NCBI RefSeq assembly: GCF_036013955.1
Contig: NZ_CP107903.1
Coordinates: forward strand, 8,308,001-8,372,000
Direction of reading: 5' to 3'
Origin: Streptomyces sp. NBC_00459
GTDB taxonomy: Bacteria; Actinomycetota; Actinomycetes; Streptomycetales; Streptomycetaceae
Length of the DNA: 64,000 bases
This document shows, in pieces, positions 41,774-51,253 of this stretch (its first letter is position 1; the number at the start of each line of letters is the position of its first letter). Below the pieces are notes generated by a model that was given only the letters and a program-made list of their open reading frames with translations, was not told where the DNA came from and ran no database searches. Made by a program: the position numbers and the translations under genes.

Positions 41774-43957
41774 ATGACACAGAGCACCACCATCCGCTGG
41801 GAACAGGACCGCACCGGTCTCGTCACCCTCGTCCTCGACGACCCGGCCCAGTCCGCGAACACCATGAACCAGGCGTTCCGTGACTCCCTCGCGGTGGTCA
41901 CCGACCGCCTGGAGGCCGAGAAGGACACGATCCGCGGCATCATCCTGACCTCCGCCAAGAAGACGTTCTTCGCGGGCGGTGACCTGCGCGACCTGATCCG
42001 GGTCACCCCCGACACGGCCCAGGAACTGTTCGAGGGCGGCCTCGCCATCAAGCGCGATCTGCGCCGCATCGAGACCCTGGGCAAGCCGGTGGTCGCGGCG
42101 ATGAACGGCGCGGCCCTGGGCGGCGGTTACGAGCTCGCGCTGGCCTGCCACCACCGGATCGCGCTGGACGCGCCGGGTACGAAGATCGGCTGCCCCGAGG
42201 TGACCCTCGGCCTGCTCCCCGGAGGCGGCGGGGTCGTCCGTACGGTTCGTCTGCTGGGCATCGCCGACGCGCTGCTGAAGGTGCTGCTCCAGGGCACCCA
42301 GTACAGCCCCCAGCGCGCCCTGAAGAACGGGCTGATCGACGAAGTGGCCGCCACCCAGGACGAGTTGATGGCCAAGGCCCGCGCCTTCATCGACGCCAAC
42401 CCCGAGTCGCGACAGCCCTGGGACAGGCCCGGCTACCGCATCCCGGGCGGCACCCCGGCCAGCCCCAGGTTCGCGGCGAACCTGCCCGCCTTCCCCGCCA
42501 ACCTGCGCAAGCAGACCAACGGCGCGCCCTACCCGGCGCCGCGCAGCATCCTCGCGGCGGCCGTCGAGGGCGCCCAGGTCGACTTCGAGACCGCGCAGGT
42601 CATCGAGGCCCGCTACTTCGTGGAACTGGCCGCCGGACAGACCTCGAAGAACATGATCCAGGCGTTCTTCTTCGACCTCCAGGCCGTCAACTCGGGCGCC
42701 AACCGCCCCAAGGGCGTCGAGCCGCGCCCGGTGCGCAGGGTGGCGGTGCTGGGCGCCGGGATGATGGGCGCGGGCATCGCCTACTCGTGTGCCCGCGCGG
42801 GCATCGAGGTGGTGCTGAAGGACGTGTCGCCGGAAGCGGCGGCACGGGGAAAGAACTACTCCGAGAAGCTGTGCGCGAAGGCGGTCTCCCGGGGCCGTAC
42901 GACCCAGCGGAAGGCGGACGAACTGCTGGCCCGCATCACGCCGACGGGTGACCCGCAGGACGTGGCGGGTTGCGACGCGGTCATCGAGGCGGTCTTCGAG
43001 GACCCGGCGCTGAAGCACAAGGTGTTCCAGGAGATCCAGCACATCGTCGCTCCGGACGCACTGCTGTGCTCCAACACCTCCACGCTGCCGATCACGGCCC
43101 TCGCCGAGGGAGTCGAACGCCAGTTGGACTTCGTCGGACTGCACTTCTTCTCTCCGGTCGACAAGATGCCGCTCGTCGAGATCATCAAGGGCGAGCGGAC
43201 GGGCCAGGAGGCGCTGGCGCGCGCCTTCGACCTGGTCCGCCAGATCAGGAAGACCCCGATCGTCGTCAACGACTCGCGCGGCTTCTTCACCTCACGGGTC
43301 ATCGGGCACTTCATCAACGAGGGCGTGGCGATGGTCGGCGAGGGCATCGAGCCCGCGTCGGTCGAACAGGCGGCCGCGCAGGCCGGTTACCCGGCGAAGG
43401 TGCTGTCCCTCATGGACGAACTGACGCTGACGCTGCCGCGGAAGATCCGGGCGGAGTCCAAGCGGGCGGTGGAGGAGGCGGGCGGCACGTGGGTGACGCA
43501 CCCCGCGGAGGCGGTGATCGACCGGATGGTGGACGAGTTCGGCCGCACCGGGCGGAGCGGGGGCGGAGGTTTCTACGAGTACGGGGAGGACGGCAAGCGG
43601 GCCGGGCTGTGGCCGGGACTGCGCGAGCACTTCACGCGCGAGGGCGCGGAGGGTGTGCGGATCCCCTTCGAGGACATGCAGGAACGCATGCTGTTCTCGG
43701 AGGCGCTGGACACGGTGAGGCTGCTGGAGGAGGGCGTACTGACCTCGGTCGCCGACGCCAACATCGGCTCGATCTTCGGGATCGGGTTCCCCGGGTGGAC
43801 GGGGGGTGTCCTGCAGTACATCAACGGCTACGAGGGTGGCCTGCCGGGCTTCGTGGCGCGGGCGCGTGAGCTGGCGGAGCGGTACGGGGAGCGGTTCGCT
43901 CCGCCGGCGCTGCTGGTGGAGAAGGCGGCGAAGGGGGAGGGGTTCGGGGACGGCTAG
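41774..43957 (+). CDS. fadB: Fatty-acid oxidation multifunctional enzyme (enoyl-CoA hydratase / 3-hydroxyacyl-CoA dehydrogenase)
   Basis: 727 residues. Residues about 1-200 are a crotonase domain (oxyanion-hole segments TFFAGGDLRDL and MNGAALGGGYELALA). Residues about 315-500 are the NAD-binding dehydrogenase (VAVLGAGMMGAGIAYSCARAG, FVGLHFFSPVDKMPLVEI). Residues 500-700 form the C-terminal dehydrogenase domains. It catalyses two steps of beta-oxidation and would hand 3-ketoacyl-CoA to the FadA product 76 bases upstream. The downstream hairpin at 43964-43987 ends the operon. Confidence 0.92.
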   Translation: MTQSTTIRWEQDRTGLVTLVLDDPAQSANTMNQAFRDSLAVVTDRLEAEKDTIRGIILTSAKKTFFAGGDLRDLIRVTPDTAQELFEGGLAIKRDLRRIETLGKPVVAAMNGAALGGGYELALACHHRIALDAPGTKIGCPEVTLGLLPGGGGVVRTVRLLGIADALLKVLLQGTQYSPQRALKNGLIDEVAATQDELMAKARAFIDANPESRQPWDRPGYRIPGGTPASPRFAANLPAFPANLRKQTNGAPYPAPRSILAAAVEGAQVDFETAQVIEARYFVELAAGQTSKNMIQAFFFDLQAVNSGANRPKGVEPRPVRRVAVLGAGMMGAGIAYSCARAGIEVVLKDVSPEAAARGKNYSEKLCAKAVSRGRTTQRKADELLARITPTGDPQDVAGCDAVIEAVFEDPALKHKVFQEIQHIVAPDALLCSNTSTLPITALAEGVERQLDFVGLHFFSPVDKMPLVEIIKGERTGQEALARAFDLVRQIRKTPIVVNDSRGFFTSRVIGHFINEGVAMVGEGIEPASVEQAAAQAGYPAKVLSLMDELTLTLPRKIRAESKRAVEEAGGTWVTHPAEAVIDRMVDEFGRTGRSGGGGFYEYGEDGKRAGLWPGLREHFTREGAEGVRIPFEDMQERMLFSEALDTVRLLEEGVLTSVADANIGSIFGIGFPGWTGGVLQYINGYEGGLPGFVARARELAERYGERFAPPALLVEKAAKGEGFGDG

Positions 43958-43963
43958 GGTTCG

Positions 43964-43987
43964 GCCGCCCCCGGTCCTGGGGGCGGC
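43964..43987 (+). terminator. Terminator after fadB
   Basis: GCCGCCCCC (43964-43972) and GGGGGCGGC (43979-43987) are perfect 9-base arms with a 6-base loop, seven bases after the fadB stop. Confidence 0.75.
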
Positions 43988-44027
43988 GCCCCCGGACCCC
44001 CGCTCCGGCCCTGGACGGGCCCTGTCC

Positions 44028-45521
44028 TCAGACTCCCCCAGACGGGCTGTGAATGTGCACGGAGTTCGTCGCCGCGATCTCCTTCCAGGACTTCGGCGGC
44101 GTCACCGGGGCGACCGACGCCCGTGCCGCCGGAGTCGCCGGCTTCGACGCCTGGAACAGCCAGGTGTCGAACAGCGCCGTCAACGACTCGCCGGACACCT
44201 GTTCGGCGTACGCCCGGAAGTCGGCGACGGACGCGTTGCCGTACGCGAACTTCGTGGGCCATCCCTTCAGGATCGCGAAGAAGTCCGTGTCGCCGATCTC
44301 GTTGCGCAACGCCTGCAGGGCAAGCGCGCCCCGGTCGTACACGGCCAGGTCGAACTGGTGCTCGGGCCCGGGGTCACCCGGCTTCACGGTCCAGAACGGG
44401 TCGTCGGCCGGATGGACTGCGTACACGTAGTCGGCGAGTTCCTGTGCCGTGCCCTCGCCCTCGTGCTCGGACCACAGCCACTGGGCGTAGCGGGCGAAGC
44501 CCTCGTTGACCCAGATGTCCTTCCAGCCGGCGACGGACACGGAGTCGCCGTACCACTGGTGGGCCAGCTCGTGGACGACGACGGAGACGTTCGTGCCGTT
44601 CGCGAACTGGCGCGGGCTGTAGAAGGGCCGCGTCTGTGTCTCCAGGGCGTACCCCGTGTTCGTGTTCGGGACGTATCCGCCGAGGGAGTTGAAGGGGTAG
44701 GGGCCGAAGTACTCAGCCAGCCAGTCCGCGACCTCCCCGGTCCGCTCGACGCTGGCCCGCGCGGCCGCGTAGTTGTCGCCGAGGTCCTTGCTGTAGGCGT
44801 TGATCACCGGGATGCCGCTCTCCGTGGTCCCGGTTGTGACATCGAACCGTCCGACCGCGAGAGTGGCGAGATAGGTGGCCTGCGGCTTGTTGGAGCGCCA
44901 GTTCCAGCGGGTCCAGCCGAGGCGTGAACTCGTCGACTGGAGGGTGCCGTTGGAGATCGCCTGCGAGCCGTCCGGGACGAGCACGGAGACGTCGTACGTG
45001 GCCTTGTCGAGCGGGTGGTCGTTGCTCGGGAACCACCACCAGGCGGACTCGGGCTCGTTGGCGCCGACGCCGCCGTCCGGGGTGCGGTGCCAGCTGGTGA
45101 AACCGTACGCCTGCTCGGACGAGGGAACTCCGCTGTACCGCACGACGACGGTGACCGCCGAACCCTTGGACAGCGGAGTACGCGGAGTGATCTCCAGTTC
45201 GTGCTCGCCGGAAGTGGCGAAGGCGGCCCGGACGCCGTTGACGCGGACCTCGTCGACGTCCAGCAGGAAGTCCAGGTCGAACCGGGACAGATCCTGGGTC
45301 GTGGTCGCGAGGAGGGTCGCCGTGCCCTCCAACTCGTCGGTCGCGGGCTGGTACTTGAGCCGCAGGTCGTAGTGCGAGACGTCGTATCCGCCGTTGCCGT
45401 ACGTCGGGTAGTAGGGGTCGCCGATGCCCGGCGCCCCAGGGACGTGACTCGCGGCCGATGCCGGGATCGCCAGCAGCAGGGAGGCCGTGAGCGCGCCGGG
45501 GGCGATGAGTCTGCGGTGCAC
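44028..45521 (-). CDS. Secreted M1-family metallopeptidase
   Basis: 497 residues from a GTG at 45521 (GGAGCT six bases upstream; the ATG at 45590 lacks a site). Signal peptide LIAPGALTASLLLAIPASAA. Zinc site HELAHQWYGD followed by the third ligand in WVNEGFARY (HExxH-x18-E). The usual GAMEN exopeptidase motif is replaced by TGYALETQTR, as in other Streptomyces extracellular members. It probably degrades peptides outside the cell. Two further secreted peptidases lie divergently next to it. Confidence 0.87.
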   Translation of the reverse strand: MHRRLIAPGALTASLLLAIPASAASHVPGAPGIGDPYYPTYGNGGYDVSHYDLRLKYQPATDELEGTATLLATTTQDLSRFDLDFLLDVDEVRVNGVRAAFATSGEHELEITPRTPLSKGSAVTVVVRYSGVPSSEQAYGFTSWHRTPDGGVGANEPESAWWWFPSNDHPLDKATYDVSVLVPDGSQAISNGTLQSTSSRLGWTRWNWRSNKPQATYLATLAVGRFDVTTGTTESGIPVINAYSKDLGDNYAAARASVERTGEVADWLAEYFGPYPFNSLGGYVPNTNTGYALETQTRPFYSPRQFANGTNVSVVVHELAHQWYGDSVSVAGWKDIWVNEGFARYAQWLWSEHEGEGTAQELADYVYAVHPADDPFWTVKPGDPGPEHQFDLAVYDRGALALQALRNEIGDTDFFAILKGWPTKFAYGNASVADFRAYAEQVSGESLTALFDTWLFQASKPATPAARASVAPVTPPKSWKEIAATNSVHIHSPSGGV

Positions 45522-45745
45522 GAGAGCTCCAAGTCGTAGAGACAGTCGTAGTCGTGGGGGGAAGGTGAAGTCTGTTCGGAGCCTATTCATTCCCTGTGGC
45601 CCCGCACGTGTCCACGGCCACCGGTGTCACACGATCGCCATTCGGCCGCCACACACCGCCCGCCGCACAGGCGCTTCTCAGCCACTTCATGGGTGGTTCG
45701 CCCCACCCGTCCCTCAGCTGCCCTCTTCTGCGCGGGAGTTGACCG

Positions 45746-47722
45746 ATGTACCGTCCGCGCATGCCGATACGCACGCGCTCCACGACCTGGCGAACGCTCG
45801 CTGCGGCGGCCACCGCCGCCCTCACGGCCGCCCTGCTCACCCCGGCCGTCGCCCACAGCGCCCCGAGGGAGCCACGGGAGAGCAGACCCGTCTACTCCTA
45901 CGACAACGCGATCCGCGAGGCCGTCTGGGTGGACACCGGACTCGACGGCGACAGTGACGGGAAGACCGACCGCGTCGCCGTGGACATCGTCCGGCCGCGC
46001 GAACCCGCCGCGCAGGGCCGCAAGGTACCGGTGATCATGGACGCCAGCCCCTACTACTCCTGCTGCGGCCGCGGCAACGAGAGTCAGCGCAAGACGTACG
46101 ACGCGAACGGCAACGTTGTCCAGATGCCACTGTTCTACGACAACTACTTCGTGCCACGCGGCTACGCCTTCGTCGGCGTGGATCTGGCCGGCACCAACCG
46201 CTCCGACGGCTGCGTCGATGTCGGCGGACGTTCCGACATCCAGTCCGCGAAGGCCGTCGTCGACTGGCTGAACGGCCGCGCCAAGGGCTACACGAGCCGC
46301 ACGGGCGCCGGGCGGGCCAAGGCGACCTGGACCAATGGCAGAACCGGCATGATCGGAAAGAGCTACGACGGCACGATCGCCAACGGCGTCGCCGCCACCG
46401 GGGTCAAGGGCCTGAGGACGATCGTCCCGATCAGCGCCATCTCCTCCTGGTACGACTACTACTTCGCCAAGGGCGCCCCCCTCTACGACTCCGGCCCCGA
46501 ATGGCTGTCCGACTACGTCGAGAGCCCGGCCGCCCGCGCCAGGTGCGCCGCCGTACAGCAGAAGATCGTCGACGGAGCCCCGCGTACCGGCGACCGGACC
46601 CGATTCTGGACCGAGCGCGACTACGCGAAGGACGCCCGGAAGGTCAGGGCCAGCGTCTTCGTCATCCACGGTCAGCAGGACCTCAACGTCCGCCCCAAGC
46701 ACTTCGGCCAGTGGTGGGACGCCCTCGCGAAGCACGGCGTCGAGCGCAAGATCTGGCTCTCCCAGACCGGCCACGTCGACCCCTTCGACTTCCGCCGCGC
46801 CGCCTGGGTCGACACCCTGCACCGCTGGTTCGACCACGAACTCCTCGGCTACGACAACGGCATCGACGACGAGCCCATGGCCGACATCGAACGTCACCCC
46901 GACCAGTGGGCCACGTCGGCCGTCTGGCCGCCCCGCACCACGCACATCGTGAGCCTGCGCCCCGGCACCGGTGAACAGCCCGGCGTCGGAACCCTGGGTC
47001 TGCGCAAGCAGTCCGGCACGGCGAAGTTCACCGACGACCCGACCCTGAGCGAGACCGACTGGTCGGCCCAGATCGACAGCCCCACGCCCGGCAAGGCCGG
47101 CTTCATCACCAAGCCGCTCACCAAGGACCTGCGCGTCTCCGGCTCGTCCACCGTGACCGTGACGGCCACCCCGAGCACCTCGACGGCCCACCTGACCGCC
47201 GTCCTCGTCGACCTGGGCCCCGACACCATCCGGGACTACGCCGACGGCGCCGAGGGCATCACCACGCTCACCGACCGCACCTGCTGGGGCCCGAGCACCA
47301 CCGGCGACAGTTCCTGCTTCCGCTCGACACAGGCGAAGACGACGCCTGTCGACTACACGATCTTCAGCCGGGGCTGGGCCGACCTGGGCAATCACGCCTC
47401 GGCCACGAAGGGCGTCCCGCTCACCCCGGGCAAGCCCTACGCGATCACCCTGGACCTGCACGCGAGCGACCACGTCATCCCGGCGGGCCACCGCCTCGCC
47501 CTGATCGTCGCGGGCACGGACAAGGACCTCATCGACCCTCCGTCGACCACCCCGACCGTGACACTCGACCTGTCCCGTACGACGGCCAGGGTCCCCCTCG
47601 TCGGCGGCGCGGGCGCGTTCGCGCGGGCCACGGCGGGCGGCGCCGCGGCCACGCCGAGCCCGTCCCTGCTCGACGGCGTCCGCGACCCGCGCGCCGCCCA
47701 CCGCATTCCGGGAGCCGTATGA
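45746..47722 (+). CDS. Secreted X-Pro dipeptidyl-peptidase-type hydrolase (S15/CocE)
   Basis: 658 residues from the ATG at 45746 (GGGAG nine bases upstream). A signal peptide (TLAAAATAALTAALLTPAVAHS) precedes an alpha/beta-hydrolase with nucleophile GMIGKSYDGTIA, acid in IHGQQDLNVRP and His in TGHVDPFD. The C-terminal jelly-roll of the S15/CocE/NonD family (about 430-640) completes it. Likely an extracellular Xaa-Pro dipeptidyl peptidase; esterase activity is the alternative. Its stop overlaps the start of the M14 carboxypeptidase (ATGA), so the two are co-translated. Confidence 0.87.
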   Translation: MYRPRMPIRTRSTTWRTLAAAATAALTAALLTPAVAHSAPREPRESRPVYSYDNAIREAVWVDTGLDGDSDGKTDRVAVDIVRPREPAAQGRKVPVIMDASPYYSCCGRGNESQRKTYDANGNVVQMPLFYDNYFVPRGYAFVGVDLAGTNRSDGCVDVGGRSDIQSAKAVVDWLNGRAKGYTSRTGAGRAKATWTNGRTGMIGKSYDGTIANGVAATGVKGLRTIVPISAISSWYDYYFAKGAPLYDSGPEWLSDYVESPAARARCAAVQQKIVDGAPRTGDRTRFWTERDYAKDARKVRASVFVIHGQQDLNVRPKHFGQWWDALAKHGVERKIWLSQTGHVDPFDFRRAAWVDTLHRWFDHELLGYDNGIDDEPMADIERHPDQWATSAVWPPRTTHIVSLRPGTGEQPGVGTLGLRKQSGTAKFTDDPTLSETDWSAQIDSPTPGKAGFITKPLTKDLRVSGSSTVTVTATPSTSTAHLTAVLVDLGPDTIRDYADGAEGITTLTDRTCWGPSTTGDSSCFRSTQAKTTPVDYTIFSRGWADLGNHASATKGVPLTPGKPYAITLDLHASDHVIPAGHRLALIVAGTDKDLIDPPSTTPTVTLDLSRTTARVPLVGGAGAFARATAGGAAATPSPSLLDGVRDPRAAHRIPGAV

Positions 47723-48999
47723 ATCCGCGCCTGGCCGCGGTGATCGCCGCCGCCCTCGCCGCACCCCTGCTGTCGGCGCCCGCCCACGCGGCCGAGGACC
47801 GAAGCCGGCCCCCACGCACCGGATTCGAGCAGACGAACGGAGCCCGCTGGACCAGCCAACCCGAGGAGCAGGACTTCCTCGCCGCCGTCGACCGGGCGAG
47901 CGCCCGCGTGACGCTCACCCGCATCGGCACCACCAGCCAGAACCGTCCCCTGCAACTCGTACGCATCGGCGAGCGCCACCCCACCACCCGCACCGTGCTG
48001 CTCATCTGCAGCCAGCACGGCGACGAGCCGTCCGGCCGTGAGGCCTGTCTCACGACCATCCGCGACCTGGCGTACGCGAAGGACGCGCGGACGAAGGCGT
48101 TCCTGTCGCGCACCACCCTGCTCGTCGTCCCCACCGCCAACCCCGACGGACGGGCCGCCGACACCCGGGGCAACAGCGACGGCGTCGACATCAACCGCGA
48201 CCACCTGGCCCTGCGGACGGCGGAGGCGCGGGCGATGGCGGCGGTCCTCCGCGACCGCAGGCCCGACGTCGTCTACGACCTGCACGAGTACGGAGCCACA
48301 CCGCTCTACTACGACAAGGACCTGTTCGACCTCTGGCCGCGCAACCTCAACACCGACGCGGCAGTGCACACCGAGGCACAGACCCTGTCCCAGACGTATG
48401 TACGACCGGCCGCCCGGAGCGCCGGGTTCACGACCGGCACGTACGGCATCTGGACCGACCCCGTCACCGGTGACCCGATCCGGCAGGTCGCCGGGGACGG
48501 CCAGGAACGCATCCTGCGGAACATGTCCGGCGTGAAGCACGCGGTCGGACTGCTGATCGAGAGCCGTGTCGAGCCGTCGACGGAGGGGACACCGGAGCCG
48601 GACAACAACCGACGCCGGGTGGACTCCCAACTCGCGGCTCTGAAGGGGCTGTTCACCTTTGCCGGAGAGCGCGGCAGACAGCTCGACGCCGCCACCGGCG
48701 CCGCCCGGCTGGCCGGCTATCGGGACATCGGCCCGGTCTACCTCGGCGGCGCCGACAACGACCCGGCCGAACCAGCCGAGGTGATCGAGGACCCGGCGTG
48801 CGGCTACCGGCTCACCGGGGACCAGTACGAGGAGGTGGCAGACGAACTGGCGTTGCACGGAGTGCGGGTACGTCCGGACGGCAACGGGGCCGGAGCCCAT
48901 GTCCCGCTGCGCCAGTCGCTGCGCGCCCTCGTACCACTGCTCCTCGACGAGCGGGCGCCGTACCACCTGACGGAGGGCGAGCCGGACACCGACTGCTGA
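47719..48999 (+). CDS. Secreted M14-family zinc carboxypeptidase
   Basis: 426 residues from the ATG at 47719, in a four-base overlap with the preceding peptidase gene. Signal peptide (AAVIAAALAAPLLSAPAHA). The zinc site fits M14: HGDEPSG (His-x-x-Glu), then the distant His in VYDLHEYG; the catalytic Glu is in GLLIESRV. It should remove C-terminal residues from peptides, complementing the S15 and M1 enzymes. Some related proteins act on peptidoglycan stem peptides. Confidence 0.85.
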   Translation: MNPRLAAVIAAALAAPLLSAPAHAAEDRSRPPRTGFEQTNGARWTSQPEEQDFLAAVDRASARVTLTRIGTTSQNRPLQLVRIGERHPTTRTVLLICSQHGDEPSGREACLTTIRDLAYAKDARTKAFLSRTTLLVVPTANPDGRAADTRGNSDGVDINRDHLALRTAEARAMAAVLRDRRPDVVYDLHEYGATPLYYDKDLFDLWPRNLNTDAAVHTEAQTLSQTYVRPAARSAGFTTGTYGIWTDPVTGDPIRQVAGDGQERILRNMSGVKHAVGLLIESRVEPSTEGTPEPDNNRRRVDSQLAALKGLFTFAGERGRQLDAATGAARLAGYRDIGPVYLGGADNDPAEPAEVIEDPACGYRLTGDQYEEVADELALHGVRVRPDGNGAGAHVPLRQSLRALVPLLLDERAPYHLTEGEPDTDC

Positions 49000-49033
49000 A
49001 CGGGCCGGTGCCGTTGGAACACGGGTGCGCACC

Positions 49034-49054
49034 CGCGCCCCTTTTAGGGGCGCG
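49034..49054 (+). terminator. Terminator after the M14 peptidase gene
   Basis: CGCGCCCCT, loop TTT, AGGGGCGCG: a perfect 9-base stem 35 bases after the stop, between convergent genes. Confidence 0.8.
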
Positions 49055-49066
49055 GGGCTGTGTCCG

Positions 49067-49099
49067 ATGTGCGGCTCCGCCGCGCGGGCGCGACCAGCC
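49067..49099 (-). repeat. Dispersed intergenic repeat, copy 2
   Basis: The complement of this 33-base element matches 29221-29253 with one mismatch. It directly follows the terminator hairpin at 49034-49054. Confidence 0.7.
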
Positions 49100-49132
49100 C
49101 CCACCGGCCCGCGGTGAACGAACCGCGTACGC

Positions 49133-50086
49133 TCAGCGACCGTCATCCCCGGCAAGCCGCGCAGCGACTTGCGCGCATCCCCACGCGACCGTGACCCCCG
49201 CACCGCCGTGGCCGTAGTTGTGCACCAACACCTGCCCGCCGGGCAGGAGTTCACGGTCCAGCCGGACCGCGTCGCGGGTGGGCCGCAGCCCGGTCCGGTG
49301 GCCGAGCACCCGCGCCCCGGCGATCTCCGGCCGTACCGCCGCACAGCGCCGTACGATCTCCTCCGCCACCGCCGGATCGGGTACGAGCGACCACTCGTCC
49401 TCCTCGGCCGTACCGCCCAGGATCAGGCCGCCGGGCTGCGGAAAGAAGTACGTGGTCTTCGCGTCGCCGTGGCCCGCCGCCGTGAACCATGTCGTGATCC
49501 CGGGGTTCTCCACGACGACCAGCTGCCCCCGCACGGGACGCACCGCCGGATCGGGCACGAGCTCGCGCGCGCCGATCCCCGTGCAGTTGACGACGACATC
49601 CGCAGCGCCGACCTCGGCGGCCTCGGCGAGATCCTCGACGGACCGTTCCTCCACCACTCCGTCCGCCGCGAGGAACCGTTCCCGCAGCCACCCCAGATGC
49701 ACCGGCATGTCGATCAAGGGCAGCCGCGCCCGAAGTCCTTCAGCCGTCTCCCGCAGGTCGGGTACCCGAGCCGCCCACGGCCCCAGCGCGTCCAGCCGCA
49801 GCCCGGCCTGTACACCCTCGACCATGCGTACGCCCGTCTCCCCGGGCCGCTGTGCCGACTCCGCGTAGACGGACAGCGACGCGAGCGCCCACTCCCCGGC
49901 GAGCGCCTCCGGCTCGATCCGGTACGGCCACCACAGCGCGCCCGCAACTGCCGAGGTGGTCCGCTCGGCGGGCTCCCGCGTCCACACCCGGACCCGGCGC
50001 CCGTGCTCGGCCAGAACCACCGCCGTCGTCAGCCCGATGACCCCGCTGCCGACCACGATCACTTCACCGTTCCGCCGCTTCTCCAC
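49133..50086 (-). CDS. D-amino-acid-oxidase-like FAD enzyme
   Basis: 317 residues. FAD-binding VVGSGVIGLTTAVVLAEHG (about 10-28), then the DAAO-type AGALWWPYR. The substrate-carboxylate arginine lies in HRTGLRPTRDAVRL, and the C-terminal FAD contact is VHNYGHGGAGVTVAWG. Length fits bacterial DAAO. It would oxidise D-amino acids (or a related amine) to imino acids, releasing H2O2. The GTG start at 50086 has no clear ribosome site, so the exact N-terminus is uncertain. Confidence 0.87.
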   Translation of the reverse strand: MEKRRNGEVIVVGSGVIGLTTAVVLAEHGRRVRVWTREPAERTTSAVAGALWWPYRIEPEALAGEWALASLSVYAESAQRPGETGVRMVEGVQAGLRLDALGPWAARVPDLRETAEGLRARLPLIDMPVHLGWLRERFLAADGVVEERSVEDLAEAAEVGAADVVVNCTGIGARELVPDPAVRPVRGQLVVVENPGITTWFTAAGHGDAKTTYFFPQPGGLILGGTAEEDEWSLVPDPAVAEEIVRRCAAVRPEIAGARVLGHRTGLRPTRDAVRLDRELLPGGQVLVHNYGHGGAGVTVAWGCAQVAARLAGDDGR

Positions 50087-50152
50087 CGGGGGACCGTAGC
50101 GGAATATGTCATGCCGTGCTCAGATCGGTCCCGGTCTGGGGATACTCACATC

Positions 50153-51205
50153 ATGTCTGCCGAGTACGCGACCTTCGGCCTGGCACCGGCGATGCGGGCC
50201 GGTGGAGTCCTCGCCAACGGTGACTACCAGGTCCACCGGGACTTCCTCGACTTCATCGTCGACGGACGTCCCCTCCTCTACCAGCTGTCCGACCTCGACG
50301 CGGTCTCCCCGCTCGCCTCCGACGTCCCGCCCGCGATCTTCACGGCCCAGGTCCGCGGCCTCCTCCTGGAGGCCGACGCACCCCTGGCCGGCGGCCGGTA
50401 CATCATCTACGGCTGTCCCGAGTGCGCCGACCTGGCGTGCGGTGCGGTGACGGCGGCCATCGCGAAGGACGGCGACGACTATGTGTGGCGCGACTTCGCC
50501 TGGCAGACGGACACCCACGTCGACCTGGAGCTCAACGGCTACCACGGCATCGGGCCCTTCCGCTTCCCCGGCGCCGAGTACCGGGAAGCACTCGGCTCCC
50601 TCCTCGACACCGCGGAGGCCGCCGAGGCGGCGCACTCCGCCGAGTCCGGTGCCGCCCGCCGACGGGTCCTGCTGATCGGCGCCCGGGTAGCCGTCCTCGC
50701 CAAGCTCGCCGCCGCCCTGCGCATCATCGGCATCGGCGCGGACATCACCAGGGACGCCACGGACGTCCCCGCCGACGAGCTGCGCGGCTACGGCGCCGTC
50801 GCCTTCGGCCGCGCGATCGACGAGGAGGAACGCGCCGCCGTACGCCGTTCCTTCGACCACGCGGGCGTCGAGGTGGCGTACGTCGACGGTCTCGCCCCGA
50901 TCATCCCGCTCCTCGTCGCCCAGATCGAACACGCCCTGGACCGCAGCCCGTTGGAGCAGCGCCGGCTCGTCCGCCTGGTCGCCGCCGACGGCGAGGCGGG
51001 TATAGAGGTCACCTCCACCTGCCGCGTCCACCTCACCGCCTACCGTCTGGACCGCCTCTACCGCACCCACACGCTCGATGTCTTCGACGGCATCCTCGAA
51101 CCCGGCCGGCACCGCATCCCCCTGGAGCCGAAGGCGGTGAAAGGGGAGTCGTTCATCGTGGCACGTTCGTCGGGAACCGTGCTGGTGGAGCCGATGGCCC
51201 GCTGA
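50153..51205 (+). CDS. Conserved protein of unknown function
   Basis: 350 residues from the ATG at 50153. The N-terminal half (LAPAMRAGGVLANGDYQVHRDFLDFIVDGRPLLYQL ... GRYIIYGCPECADLACGAVTAAI) contains a CPECADLAC cysteine cluster that could bind metal. The second half (RVLLIGARVAVLAKLAAALRIIG ... AYVDGLAPIIPLLVAQIEHAL) has a Rossmann-like look, and Streptomyces homologues are loosely called oxidoreductases. A C-terminal beta-rich segment follows. No catalytic motif is recognised. It precedes an ABC-F gene by 48 bases, so may share its transcript. Confidence 0.7.
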   Translation: MSAEYATFGLAPAMRAGGVLANGDYQVHRDFLDFIVDGRPLLYQLSDLDAVSPLASDVPPAIFTAQVRGLLLEADAPLAGGRYIIYGCPECADLACGAVTAAIAKDGDDYVWRDFAWQTDTHVDLELNGYHGIGPFRFPGAEYREALGSLLDTAEAAEAAHSAESGAARRRVLLIGARVAVLAKLAAALRIIGIGADITRDATDVPADELRGYGAVAFGRAIDEEERAAVRRSFDHAGVEVAYVDGLAPIIPLLVAQIEHALDRSPLEQRRLVRLVAADGEAGIEVTSTCRVHLTAYRLDRLYRTHTLDVFDGILEPGRHRIPLEPKAVKGESFIVARSSGTVLVEPMAR

Positions 51206-51253
51206 AAAACGGGACACGAGGCCCCGTCGGCGGCGGCTAGGATCGGCCTCCTG

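Noticed and set aside
45587..47815. 742-residue antisense frame over the S15 peptidase
   Set aside because: Shadow of the sense gene, which has a signal peptide and a complete catalytic triad.
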